Notes under the pieces: model-generated
The model's database searches: none
Told to the model about the DNA's origin: nothing
Seen by the model: only the letters and a program-made list of their open reading frames with translations
NCBI RefSeq assembly: GCF_040256745.1
Contig: NZ_CP138335.1
Coordinates: 682,001-746,000 of the forward strand
DNA length: 64,000 bases
Direction of reading: 5' to 3'
Source of the DNA: Scrofimicrobium sp. R131
GTDB lineage: Bacteria; Actinomycetota; Actinomycetes; Actinomycetales; Actinomycetaceae
Translations under genes and position numbers: made by a program
Shown here: piece after piece, positions 19,419-27,148 of the stretch
How the letters are laid out: every line of letters begins with the position of its first letter
How positions within the stretch are numbered: position 1 is the stretch's first letter

Positions 19419-20694
19419 CCGTGATGATGGGGGAGCGGTTTGCGGCTGCCTGGATGCGAAGACAGTACAGCTCGATATGTGAGAGCACTGCCGGTCGTGG
19501 GGGTGTTTTCGGGGACTCCCCATCTAGGTAGTGCGTATGCAAGCCCTGATTGCAATAGGGGACTGCCGTGGGTCCTAATGCACTGGGGCTAGACTCCTGA
19601 AGAAGTGAGTCTCTGGTCACGATGTAACAATAGGCGCTTTTGCTCGCCCAAATTACGCGGATCAATGAATGTACGCCCAGGCGATCGGTGTCTCTGGGAC
19701 TCTGATGGACGGTTCGGGTTGTTGGGCCCACGTAGAAAAGCTTGGATGCGTGGGCCAACCCCAGCCAAAAACATTGGGGATCATCGACACTCAAGTCTAG
19801 ATTCCACTCACAGAAGGTTGCGCAGCATGGCGACACGTTATAGACTATGGAGGTGTCATCGTTGGTCCCTCTGTGAGGAGAAGTCAAATTGGATGGTTGC
19901 CTGAGCTGGAGCGTTGCGTTGATGAATAAATCGGCATCTTGCACAGAAAGTGGAATTGATGAGTCAGGGCAGCTGTGTGGCACGGTTGGGTTTGAGGAAG
20001 CGGGACCTGTTTGGGTCGCAGACAAACTAACATACCTATCCGGCGTGGATACCTGTCAGACTGAGGTGAGTGCAATTTTCAAATTCCGTTTCGGTCGCCC
20101 AAGTTAGGTGGGCAAGTGGTTTAGTGTTCCGGTTGGGCTCAAGTTTTGTAAATCAAGAATCTGTGTATCTAGGTTGTGTGGGTTGCTGAATGGGCCAAAA
20201 CTGAGCTCTATGATAACGCGGAGCAAGCTTGAAGTATCAGACGAGACGGCATGCAAGTTTGCTTCGTTGAACGATGAGTGCCTGCTCTGATGGAGTCATG
20301 CGCTAATTGGGGGCGATAGATGTGTCCGGACTGTGGCCAATGGGCCTAGCGGCTGAGTTTTTAGCTTTTAGTATCTACTGCAGGTAAATTTTGACGCGTG
20401 CATCTTTGCTTTTGCTCCGAAAGTATTCAGAATGCTGTCGATGACGGAGTGTCTACACGAGTTGACAGTTCAAAGCTACCGATTGGCGCATGATCACGAT
20501 TCTAATGTGAGTTGTCACAATAATTTGTCTTCAATGGCGACGTAATTCAGTCATTTTGATCGGGAACTAGTGCTACATGGTATTGTCACTTTGAGGGCGT
20601 AAATTCTCGATTACACCTTGAGTGCGGCTGTGATCGATCGTAGATCTTGCTTTGGTATTCGAGACCTCATGGGAGGTTAGACTTCGTGGTGTGA
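19419..20694. other. AT-richer gene-poor region downstream of tRNA-Leu
   Basis: About 1.28 kb with clearly lower GC than the flanks and no open frame I can support. The open frames present are short, lack ribosome binding sites and resemble nothing I recognise. I looked for a repeat of the tRNA-Leu 3' end and for integrase fragments by eye and saw neither. It may be a decayed insertion next to a tRNA gene, or simply eroded DNA. Confidence 0.5.
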
Positions 20695-22014
20695 CTAATG
20701 CTGGTATACGTCCGGAATGCCGTCCTGGTCCGCGTCGACCGCTTCTAGCTCACTGATCTTGCGGTAGCGACGATTCCGGGCAATCAACACAACCGAGGCC
20801 AGCAGAGCGGCCAGGACCGACGCGGTCAAAATGGCCACCTTGGCGTGACTGTGCTCCGGGCTGCCAGGCTCGAAGGAAAGCTCAGCCACCAAAAGCGAAA
20901 CGGTGAAGCCGATCCCCGCCAGCAGGCCGATCCCACCCAGGTCAATCCACTTCAGTGAAGGATCGAGCTTGATCCGGGCCACCTTACTCATCAGCCAGGT
21001 CGTGGCGACAATGCCGATCGGCTTGCCCGCCACCAGGGCCACGATGATGGCAAGGGTGAGCGGGTCGGCCATTGCTGAGCCAAAGCCGTCGCCCAGGGAG
21101 ACTCCGGCGGAGAGGAAAGCGAAGACCGGGACCGCAAAGCCCGCTGAGAGCGGCCGGAACCGATGCTCGAACTGCTCAGCCAGGCCCGGGCCGTCATCGG
21201 GATCAGACGAGCGGTGCAGGACCGGGATGGTGAAACCGAGGAGCACCCCGGCGATGGTGGCGTGGATGCCAGAGGCGTGCATGAACGCCCACGCAACCGC
21301 ACCGATCGGCAGCAGGATCAGCCAAGCGGCCAGGGCATGCGTCCGGAAGAACCGACGGGACAACTGGGCAATCAGGCCGTAGATAACGATGGTGACCAGA
21401 GCCAGCAGGAGCGGCACCAGGTTGATTGTCTCCGTGTAGAAGATGGCAATGATGGTGATCGCGATCAGGTCGTCCACTACGGCCAGGGTCAACAGGAAGA
21501 TCCGGAGCGAACTGGGCAGGTGAGAACCGATGATCGCCAGGACGGCAACGGCGAAGGCAATGTCGGTGGCGGTCGGAATGGCCCACCCGGCGGCCAGGTC
21601 GCTGCCGGGGCCAACCATGGTCAAGTAGATGAGGGCAGGGACGGCTACGCCGCCCGCCGCGGCCGCGATCGGGATGATGGCGGTGCGGATTTGGCGCAGG
21701 TCCCCGGTCACGAACTCCCGCTTGAGTTCCAAGCCCACCAGGAAGAAGAACACTGCCAGAAGTCCGTCGGCAGCCCAGCCACCCAGGCTCAGGTTCAGAT
21801 GCCAAGGCTCGTATCCGATGCGGTAGTCGCGAAGGGAAAAGTAAGTGTCGGCCCAGGGGGAGTTGGCCCAGATAATCGCCAGGGCGGCCATCCCGACCAG
21901 GAGCAGTCCGCCGACTGACTCCTTCCGGAGGATTTCGCCGATCCGAAGGGCCTCCGGGTAGGTGCCCCGAGGCGGAATCGTGAGCTTTCGACGGGGTGGG
22001 GTAGGCGTCGTCAT
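20695..22014 (-). CDS. nhaA: Na+/H+ antiporter NhaA
   Basis: 439 residues with about 12 membrane segments. The signature [16 protein letters not shown] is near the N-terminus. The ion-binding pair of aspartates is in [19 protein letters not shown], preceded by [15 protein letters not shown]. It expels Na+ in exchange for H+. The C-terminal tail is charged and cytoplasmic. It lies alone between the gene-poor tRNA-proximal DNA and the type I-E CRISPR leader. Confidence 0.96.
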   Translation of the reverse strand: MTTPTPPRRKLTIPPRGTYPEALRIGEILRKESVGGLLLVGMAALAIIWANSPWADTYFSLRDYRIGYEPWHLNLSLGGWAADGLLAVFFFLVGLELKREFVTGDLRQIRTAIIPIAAAAGGVAVPALIYLTMVGPGSDLAAGWAIPTATDIAFAVAVLAIIGSHLPSSLRIFLLTLAVVDDLIAITIIAIFYTETINLVPLLLALVTIVIYGLIAQLSRRFFRTHALAAWLILLPIGAVAWAFMHASGIHATIAGVLLGFTIPVLHRSSDPDDGPGLAEQFEHRFRPLSAGFAVPVFAFLSAGVSLGDGFGSAMADPLTLAIIVALVAGKPIGIVATTWLMSKVARIKLDPSLKWIDLGGIGLLAGIGFTVSLLVAELSFEPGSPEHSHAKVAILTASVLAALLASVVLIARNRRYRKISELEAVDADQDGIPDVYQH

Positions 22015-22422
22015 GAGGGACCCTCCAGTTCCTGGGATGGAAAAAGTATTGTCGACCAGACTTCCCGACGCGCCTCTGCCATCCTACCTGCCGGTGCCGA
22101 CCTGTGACTGTGAGCTGTAACGCCACCTGGGTCGATGGCAGAAGGTGGGCAGCGGTTGGGGTGGTGAGGGCATAAAGGATAAGAGTTCATTCAGCCCGCG
22201 AGAATCGGGGCGGGACTGATTCCTGCTGGGGCAATGATGGTCTGGTGTTCATGCAGCGCACTCCCACCAATGCTCGCAGTGAGACGAAGAAAAGACCCTG
22301 GTCCAACGCGAGAAGGTACCGGAGTGGTCGGTAGGTGTCGTCAGGCATCTGCTGAAACGAAAACTGAATGAAAACTGGTGGCACTCTTGTTCAAGTTGGC
22401 GGTATAATAAGGAATCGTAATT
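22015..22422. other. nhaA upstream region and type I-E CRISPR leader
   Basis: About 400 bases without a gene. The first part is the 5' region of nhaA (minus strand). The last 100 bases before the first type I-E repeat are A/T-rich and carry TATAAT at 22403-22408, which would start transcription about 8 bases before the first repeat. The position suits a CRISPR leader. Confidence 0.5.
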
Positions 22423-22572
22423 GTGTTCCCCGCTTAAGCGGGGATGATCCCATCGCGTCTGTGGTGGCCTGGGTAGGCAACGTGTGTTCCCCGCGTAAGC
22501 GGGGATGATCCGGAAGCTAGGCGCGGAAGAAGTTCTTGAACGGCGTGTTCCCCGCGTACGCGGGGATGATCC
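22423..22572 (+). CRISPR. Type I-E CRISPR array, leader-proximal part (3 repeats, 2 spacers)
   Basis: 28-base repeats start at 22423, 22484 and 22545, each a one-base variant of GTGTTCCCCGCG-TAAGCGGGGATGATCC. The two spacers are 33 bases (22451-22483, 22512-22544). The hairpin CCCCGC/GCGGGG and the GATGATCC end are the type I-E form, with the crRNA 5' handle at the repeat 3' end, so transcription is plus strand. No type I-E cas gene is in the window. Beyond the third repeat the next repeat is 758 bases away instead of 33. Confidence 0.93.
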
Positions 22573-22810
22573 TCATGCGCGGCGCGGGGAGAAGTCCCAG
22601 TTCGGGCTTGGTTCCGACTACGAGGTTGCCAGAATTATCCGGAGTATCGCCTCCAGCACTGGCGTAAGAATACCCTGTTCAAACTGGTCAAGTACGACAG
22701 ACAGTTTCAAATTCATTGACGGGCGCGTATTTGTAGTTGGCCACTCAACGGAAGGGCCATGCAATAGCTTCATAGCATTCTCTCTCCTCCCAGACGCTGC
22801 TATTATGTAG
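22573..22810 (+). pseudogene. Phage-derived toxin C-terminal fragment, starting at a CRISPR repeat
   Basis: An open frame continues out of the type I-E repeat and ends at TAG 22808-22810. It encodes about 78 residues ending in FIDGRVFVVGHSTEGP and FIAFSLLPDAAIM. The ATG of a small immunity-like gene follows 2 bases later, as in toxin-immunity pairs. By position (toxin end, immunity, terminator, scaffold) it matches the better preserved minus-strand copy at 25041-25574. I read it as the end of a toxin domain fused to a phage minor head protein. The domain itself is not recognisable on its own, and the 5' part is missing. Confidence 0.5.
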
Positions 22811-22812
22811 GT

Positions 22813-23001
22813 ATGGAAACGGTGGCTAACCAAGCATTAGCTGAACAGTTGCGGAGCGCAGTCGCTTCCGTGGCGAGCGAACTCGACCTGGAGTACATCG
22901 ACGGGATGATAGCGGCCGAGGCTTGGAGTGAAGCCGTTGTGTCCTGTCGAGAAACCGCCCAACTGCACGGGCTGATATTGCCTGACGAGCTTACCGCATA
23001 G
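22813..23001 (+). CDS. Small immunity-like protein (phage head-module cassette)
   Basis: 62 residues, acidic and helical. The core LDLEYIDGMIAAEAWSEAV is followed by CRETAQLHGLILPDEL, resembling small all-alpha immunity proteins (MafI-like in shape; family not proven). It starts 2 bases after the toxin-like frame ends, so translation is coupled. A strong terminator follows. A paralogue about two-thirds identical lies at 26326-26514 on the other strand. The gene is intact, so it could still protect against the cognate toxin of an incoming phage. Confidence 0.6.
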   Translation: METVANQALAEQLRSAVASVASELDLEYIDGMIAAEAWSEAVVSCRETAQLHGLILPDELTA

Positions 23002-23020
23002 CGCGAGCCGCCTCCCTCTA

Positions 23021-23043
23021 CCCGCCCCTGTGGCGGGTTTTTT
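23021..23043 (+). terminator. Intrinsic terminator after immunity-like gene
   Basis: CCCGCC and GGCGGG form a stem around CCTGT, followed by TTTTTT (23038-23043). The minus-strand phage segment has terminators at the equivalent place. Confidence 0.85.
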
Positions 23044-23152
23044 CATGCCCACGGTGGGCGCTTTTGTTTTCCCTGTCCGTCGGGGGTTTCTGGCGGGTGG
23101 GCTACACACCCAGCCCTGCAATCTTGGGTGGAGGAAATAGTGAGGTCACATC

Positions 23153-23330
23153 ATGAAAGAGTCTACTGCGCCCGAAATTGGGGGCACTGAAACCGACCCT
23201 AAGGACGCCCAGAAAAGTGGGGCTCCTACATGGGCGCCCCAAGTTACACAAGCTGATCTGGATCGGATTATCTCGGATCGGCTAGCCAGGGAGCGTGCGA
23301 AATACTCGGACTACGCGGAGCTGAAAGAGA
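23153..23330 (+). pseudogene. Phage capsid scaffolding protein, 5' fragment cut at a CRISPR repeat
   Basis: The ATG at 23153 (upstream GGAGG) opens a frame of 59 phage residues: an acidic, Pro/Ala-rich start and then TQADLDRIISDRLARERAKY and SDYAELKE, the start of the coiled-coil region of phage scaffolds. The aligned minus-strand scaffold (24116-24610) reads DLNQLEQTRLARERSQHADD at the same point. At 23331 the phage sequence stops and a type I-E repeat begins; the frame runs on to 23410 only by chance. The remaining two-thirds of the gene is absent. Confidence 0.75.
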
Positions 23331-23358
23331 GTGTTTCCCGCGTAAGCGGGGATGATCC
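23331..23358 (+). CRISPR. Isolated type I-E repeat between two phage fragments
   Basis: A 28-base type I-E repeat with one mismatch (GTGTTTCCC at the start). Plus-strand phage scaffold sequence abuts its left side. Minus-strand phage major capsid sequence abuts its right side. Confidence 0.9.
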
Positions 23359-24103
23359 TAAGTCGTGGGTGGTGTCTTGGCGGATTCCCGCCACAAACTT
23401 CGCCCAGTGAGTGGCGAGCAGTTCTGTGGTGGCGCTATCCCATGCGCCGTTAGGGATCTCATCGAGGGGGAAACCGTACAGCACGCCTGTTTTTGCTTCG
23501 GTCATGGGTGAGCCGTAGATGGGCTGGCCGTTCTGATCGCGCAGAGTGCGCAGCCGCCAGGAAGGGACCGGGTGGGACGCGAACCTATTCACTGCGAACC
23601 CGTCGACAGAGACCTTTTCTGGCAGGTTCGCCTCGCCAACGCCGAAATCGGTGCCAGTGGCAGCGGTCGCAGTGTTGTCCGCAGCGATAGCGGTGGGAAT
23701 GATCGCTGTTGGCCATGAGGCGGGCTTGTCCGAGCCAAATAGTGCGGTCTGGTCAACCTTCTTGCCAATCGCTTCAGTCAAGAGGGGGCGCACCTGCTCC
23801 CACAGGGCAACGTTCGCATCATCGACAACTGCGTTGGGAGTTGGCACGATGACCGCCAGTTCCTCCGCAGTCATCGAGACACCCTTCAAGGGGCGTTTAG
23901 GCCCGGCATCGCCCTTCAGCCAATGCGTATTCGGCAGGGACGCAATAACCAGCTGCTAAGCTTTCTCCAAGGTCATCTGGACCTTGCGGGCACGGGAGGG
24001 AATCACCGAAGATGCAGGGGCGATCTGGATGATCTCGTTGATCGTCTGATCCGGTAGGATCGCGTCAGAGACTCGCGCGCTGAATAATGTTGTTTGCAGC
24101 CAT
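23359..24103 (-). pseudogene. Phage major capsid protein, broken and 3' truncated at a CRISPR repeat
   Basis: It starts MAANNIIQRA at ATG 24103, 12 bases after the scaffold stop, with AGGAGG upstream. A one- or two-base indel near 24070 shifts the frame, after which SDAILPDQTINEIIQIAPAS, VIPSRARKVQMTLEKA, an in-frame TAG (23956-23958), and QLVIASLPNTHWLKGD follow. The intact rest (GVSMTAEELAVIVPTPNAVV, AIGKKVDQTALFGSDKPASW) is typical of an HK97-fold phage coat protein. The frame runs directly into the type I-E repeat at 23358. No active protein can be made. Confidence 0.85.
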
Positions 24104-24115
24104 GCTCATGGCCTC

Positions 24116-24610
24116 CTATTTCTGTTGAAGCATGTCGCGCAGCCAGTCGGATGCGCCAGGTGTTTGGGTGGGTTGTTTCCCTTTGGTGGAAGCAATCGGC
24201 CCTTTAGGCTTGATGAGCTGCTTGAGTTTCACTGTCTGCGCTTCCATTCCCTCCGCATCGCTAGCGGTAATCAGTTCGTGATGTTCCTGGGGTACTGAGT
24301 GCTTGGCGATGACACGCAGCCTTTAAGACTCGGTGGCTTTGGCCTCAAGTTCTCGTTTGGCTTTTTTTGCGCGCTCGATCACCTTTTGAATCTCAGACTT
24401 GGATGATTCTTCAACCTCGTCATAATTCGCAGCGCACTCCTTCAACTCCTCATCGTCGGCGTGCTGACTGCGTTCCCGAGCCAGGCGAGTCTGCTCGAGC
24501 TGGTTCAAGTCTTCTTGGGTCGTGATCGGCTCAGAGGCTGCTTCTTGGCTCTGTCCGGTGGTGGCTTCTCCCGCGGTCGCGGTGTCCGTGTTCGCAGTCG
24601 AATCAGACAG
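24116..24610 (-). pseudogene. Phage capsid scaffolding protein with an in-frame stop
   Basis: From 24610 the frame gives SDSTANTDTATAGEAT, then LEQTRLARERSQHADDEELK and an acidic coiled coil to LEAKATES. A TAA at 24323-24325 interrupts it. The same frame continues as RLRVIAKHSVPQEHHELITA and ends LRDMLQQK at TAG 24116-24118. The whole is about 164 residues, a normal scaffold length. The start codon position holds CTG, not ATG. Order and spacing with the capsid gene are those of siphophage head modules. Confidence 0.8.
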
Positions 24611-24697
24611 GGGTGTTTCCTTTCTCCTAGGGCTCGCGCCCTCGTCGCCCTGGAAAGCGGTCAAGGTTACCGCCGCGAGAGAGCTCGGACAACAAGA

Positions 24698-24722
24698 ACC
24701 CGCCAACACTGTGTTGACGGGT
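24698..24722 (-). terminator. Intrinsic terminator (second of two) between immunity and scaffold
   Basis: On the minus strand ACCCGTCAACAC pairs with GTTGGCGGGT around a short loop, followed by TCTTGTT. Confidence 0.65.
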
Positions 24723-24736
24723 GGCCTAAAAGGAAA

Positions 24737-24757
24737 AGCCCACCAAGAGAGGCGGGT
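24737..24757 (-). terminator. Intrinsic terminator (first of two) after the immunity gene
   Basis: On the minus strand CCCGCC pairs with GGTGGG around TCTCTT and is followed by CTTTTCCTTTT. It lies about 20 bases after the stop of the immunity gene at 24776. Confidence 0.7.
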
Positions 24758-24775
24758 TGGTTGAAACCTACGCGG

Positions 24776-25054
24776 TTATGTGGCTTGTTTCTGGCGGTGC
24801 TGCCTGATCCACCCCAAAGAGCGATCTACTAAGACGGGATCGTGACCGCCTCTATTGATGATCGCCTCGGCTTCATCCAGTAGGTACGGAGGATATGGCA
24901 CGCCAGAGACAAGGGAGAACTGGAGCATGTCATCGAAAGCCATTGCGATATCGTCTTCGCAATCCAATTCGGAGTTGATTGCGGACTGCGCGCCTGGCGC
25001 AAGTTGAGGCAGGAAGTCGCGGCGCATCATCTCAACATACTCACGTAGCTTCAT
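24776..25054 (-). CDS. Immunity-like protein for the EndoU-like toxin
   Basis: 92 residues from ATG 25054 (MKLREYVEMMRRDFLPQLAP). It is acidic and helical, with ELDCEDDIAMAFDDMLQFSL and a C-terminal LGWIRQHRQKQAT. It overlaps the 3' end of the toxin frame by 14 bases, the coupling expected for an immunity gene. Terminators separate it from the scaffold gene. No database family is recognised. It is unrelated in sequence to the 62-residue immunity-like protein at 22813, as expected if the two phages carried different toxins. Confidence 0.65.
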   Translation of the reverse strand: MKLREYVEMMRRDFLPQLAPGAQSAINSELDCEDDIAMAFDDMLQFSLVSGVPYPPYLLDEAEAIINRGGHDPVLVDRSLGWIRQHRQKQAT

Positions 25055-25574
25055 GGCGCACCCACCCTTCCTGGTCCAGCAAGCTTTCATCTAGCGGCAT
25101 TTCAACCCTACCAGTCGGACCATTGAGATACACGCCTTCTCCGTAGGGAGGGAAAGATGCTCGGAAGGTTTCATAGCTTGGCCCGTAGGCTTGAACTTCA
25201 ACCATTACTCCGTCAATGATCTTGCGGGCAAGCCGCCTATCTCCCATGACCATGGTTGCGTCGGGGTTAGACCACGCAAGCAGGGAAGGTCGCTCCAGGT
25301 CTTCCCGGGACCAGCGTGCCGGGAACTCTGTTTTTTCAAACCAGCCTTTCCCGGGTCGGTCACCACCGTGGAGGAACTTAGTGCCGTCGGTAGCAACCAC
25401 AATGGTTCCGTCCCAGACTTTGCGCCATTCGTCGGGGCTCCACTGAGGCATTTTGCTGGGTGACGTAGGCCCGCTGGGTGGGACAATTGCGCTGCCACCT
25501 GCCCAGGCGAATGCTTTGACCTACTCCCTCGTGCGTTTCCGATGCTCATCAAGGACCTGTTGGGCTGTCACTTG
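25041..25574 (-). pseudogene. Minor head protein C-terminus with EndoU/PBECR-like nuclease toxin domain
   Basis: The frame leaves the type I-E repeat at 25575 as QVTAQQVLDEHRKRTRE, meets a TAG (25521-25523), continues through a Pro/Gly/Ser linker, and then encodes the domain from MPQWSPDEWRKVWDG. The domain has FLHGGDRPGKGWFEKTEFP, ARWSREDLE and DGVMVEVQAYGP. The order His-Gly, then Gly-Lys-Thr-x-Phe-Pro, then Trp-Ser resembles bacterial EndoU and the phage PBECR nucleases often fused to MuF/gp7 minor head proteins. From ATG 25451 an intact 136-residue domain could still be made. Assignment rests on motif resemblance. Confidence 0.6.
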
Positions 25575-25665
25575 GTGTTCCCCGCGTAAGCGGGGATAAT
25601 CCTTGGCGGGTCGCACGGTGACAATATGCCGGTCTAGGTGTTCTCTGCGCAGGCACGGATGATCC
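25575..25665 (+). CRISPR. Type I-E CRISPR array, trailer end (2 repeats, 1 spacer)
   Basis: One repeat at 25575-25602 has a single mismatch (GGATAATCC). A second at 25638-25665 has six mismatches (GTGTTCTCTGCGCAGGCACG), and the spacer between them is 35 bases. A decayed last repeat marks the old end of an array, so this is the distal end of the array whose leader is at 22.4 kb. Confidence 0.88.
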
Positions 25666-25860
25666 GGGCCGCTCGGTAATCGTCGAGGGCGAGGCGTTGT
25701 CACGCAAACCTGTGGCTGGTTGACCCGAAGTACTCGTTTGCGAAATGGGCGGCGCGCTCATTGGAGGCAGGCGCTTCCGGTAGGGGAAAGCGCCTAACCT
25801 CGTGCGACATATGGGCACGGGGAAGCCCACCAGTCGAATCGATTGGTGGGCATGAGAAAA

Positions 25861-25883
25861 CCCCGCACCATTTGGGTACGGGG
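25861..25883 (-). terminator. Intrinsic terminator of the 98-residue gene
   Basis: On the minus strand CCCCGTACC pairs with GGTGCGGGG around CAAAT and is followed by TTTTCTC. It lies 20 bases after the stop at 25901. Confidence 0.8.
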
Positions 25884-25900
25884 TTGTGTGAAGGTGAAGG

Positions 25901-26197
25901 TCAGGCTTTCAGCTCAGCCTGGCCCTCAGCCAGATAATCGTAGTCCTCGAGGTAACAATAGCGATCAGGATGGGTGACGACGTAGAACCGCTCCATCAGA
26001 TCGTCGGGGACGACGACCTTATGGTCAACAATTGCGCTGACCGCAGTCGTGATATTCGGGCCATCGTGTATGGCCAACTCCTCGAGGAGGCTCACGTCAT
26101 AGGCTGCCGCCGGTCCGAGTTCACGCAAAAGATCCGTGAGAGCGAGGGTAATCGCGTCCATCTCTGCAAGGCCCTCATCGTACGTATACTTATACAC
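25901..26197 (-). CDS. Small acidic protein, possibly immunity-like
   Basis: 98 residues starting MYKYTYDEGLAEMDAI, strongly acidic, with two predicted helical blocks and a C-terminus rich in Asp and Tyr (RYCYLEDYDYLAEGQAE). I recognise no family. Size, acidity and position among toxin-immunity remnants make an immunity or antitoxin-like role plausible, but this is inference. A clean terminator follows, which supports a real transcript. The next gene upstream on the same strand is the 62-residue-type immunity paralogue at 26326. Confidence 0.5.
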   Translation of the reverse strand: MYKYTYDEGLAEMDAITLALTDLLRELGPAAAYDVSLLEELAIHDGPNITTAVSAIVDHKVVVPDDLMERFYVVTHPDRYCYLEDYDYLAEGQAELKA

Positions 26198-26325
26198 GCA
26201 ACAATGCTAACACTACAGCTAGCTTGGGTACACACTCGTGACGTAGGTGCCGACCCCCTGTGCTACCCGCGCATGCTTAACGAGCCTAGCTCCGCCAGGG
26301 TGGACGGCGTACTAAGCTGCTCTCT

Positions 26326-26514
26326 TTAGTCGGCCAGTCCCTCAGGCAGCACTAAGCCGTGCTCCTGGGCGGTTTCTCGGCAGAACAAAGCGGCATCACC
26401 CCAGGCTTCCGCCGCTATCATCCCGTCGATGTACTCTAGATCGAGGCTGGTTGCTACGGAAGCCACCGCACTCCGCAGCTGCTCAACTAATTCTCTGCTG
26501 GCCGTTGTCTTCAT
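26326..26514 (-). CDS. Small immunity-like protein, paralogue of the 22813 gene
   Basis: 62 residues from ATG 26514 (MKTTASRELVEQLRSAVASV). LDLEYIDGMIAAEAWGDAA and CRETAQEHGLVLPEGL are nearly the same as in the protein at 22813-23001, about two-thirds identical overall by eye. Conservation at protein level with many differences suggests both are or were under selection. No toxin frame is visible directly upstream, so it may be an orphan immunity gene. Confidence 0.6.
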   Translation of the reverse strand: MKTTASRELVEQLRSAVASVATSLDLEYIDGMIAAEAWGDAALFCRETAQEHGLVLPEGLAD

Positions 26515-27148
26515 CGCTAGATGATACAAGCACCTTTGAAATATTGGAAGGCTTTAGGGGCCCTGCACGGTTTTGATGTGTAGTGCCCAGACGCCTAAAT
26601 ACGTGCCTTAATCTCCTCCTTGCGCTGGATGATCCCGCTTGTCGGGCAGTGAGTTCGGCTGTCAAAATCCCGATGCCCAGGCAGCGTGGAGTGCCTCCTC
26701 CGCAGAAATCTCCATGCTTCTCATTCACCTTCAAGATCAACTAGTTCCCGCTGCCCACGACAAACTTGGGGCAAAGGTGAGAGGCTAACTACTCAGCTGC
26801 CTCGCGTTTGCCCACTGCCTCAGGGCCCTCATGTCGAGGCTCTGCTTGTTGGTGCCAAAGTCGATGACGTTGAACCATTCCCAGCTATCGATTGCGCCGC
26901 GAGGGTATATGCGTGGCGCCCGCGAACTAGGGGACGATCCCTCGGTCTGTCATGCAGGAGCTAGCGTCAACAGTTTTTGCCACGCCTGCGGGGAGTGTTG
27001 CCCTGGGGTGGACAGTCGTTTAGCGGGAGGGTTTACAGATGAGAGAGGCGCACCGAGGCGACGGTTGCCTCGTCGATCTGTCACTTCAACCTGCGCTCAG
27101 GCTGTTTCTAGCTAGAATTAACCCATTGACCCGATGGCAGGAGGCTCC
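26515..27148. other. Intergenic region, no supported gene
   Basis: About 630 bases of mixed composition. Short open frames here lack ribosome binding sites and recognisable content. The right end holds TAGAAT (about 27113) as a possible -10 box and AGGAGG directly before the next gene. Confidence 0.45.

Noticed and set aside
23298-25574. A type I-E PAM next to the inner edges of the phage fragments
   Set aside because: The bases before the last 32-33 bases of each fragment (GTG/TGC and CCG) do not agree with each other or with a common AAG-type PAM, so the spacer-recombination model has no PAM support by eye.
25521-25830. Open frames crossing the trailer-end type I-E repeats on the minus strand
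   Set aside because: They are translated CRISPR repeats (LRGEH and SPLTRGT patterns). Only the part in frame with the toxin domain was kept, as a pseudogene.
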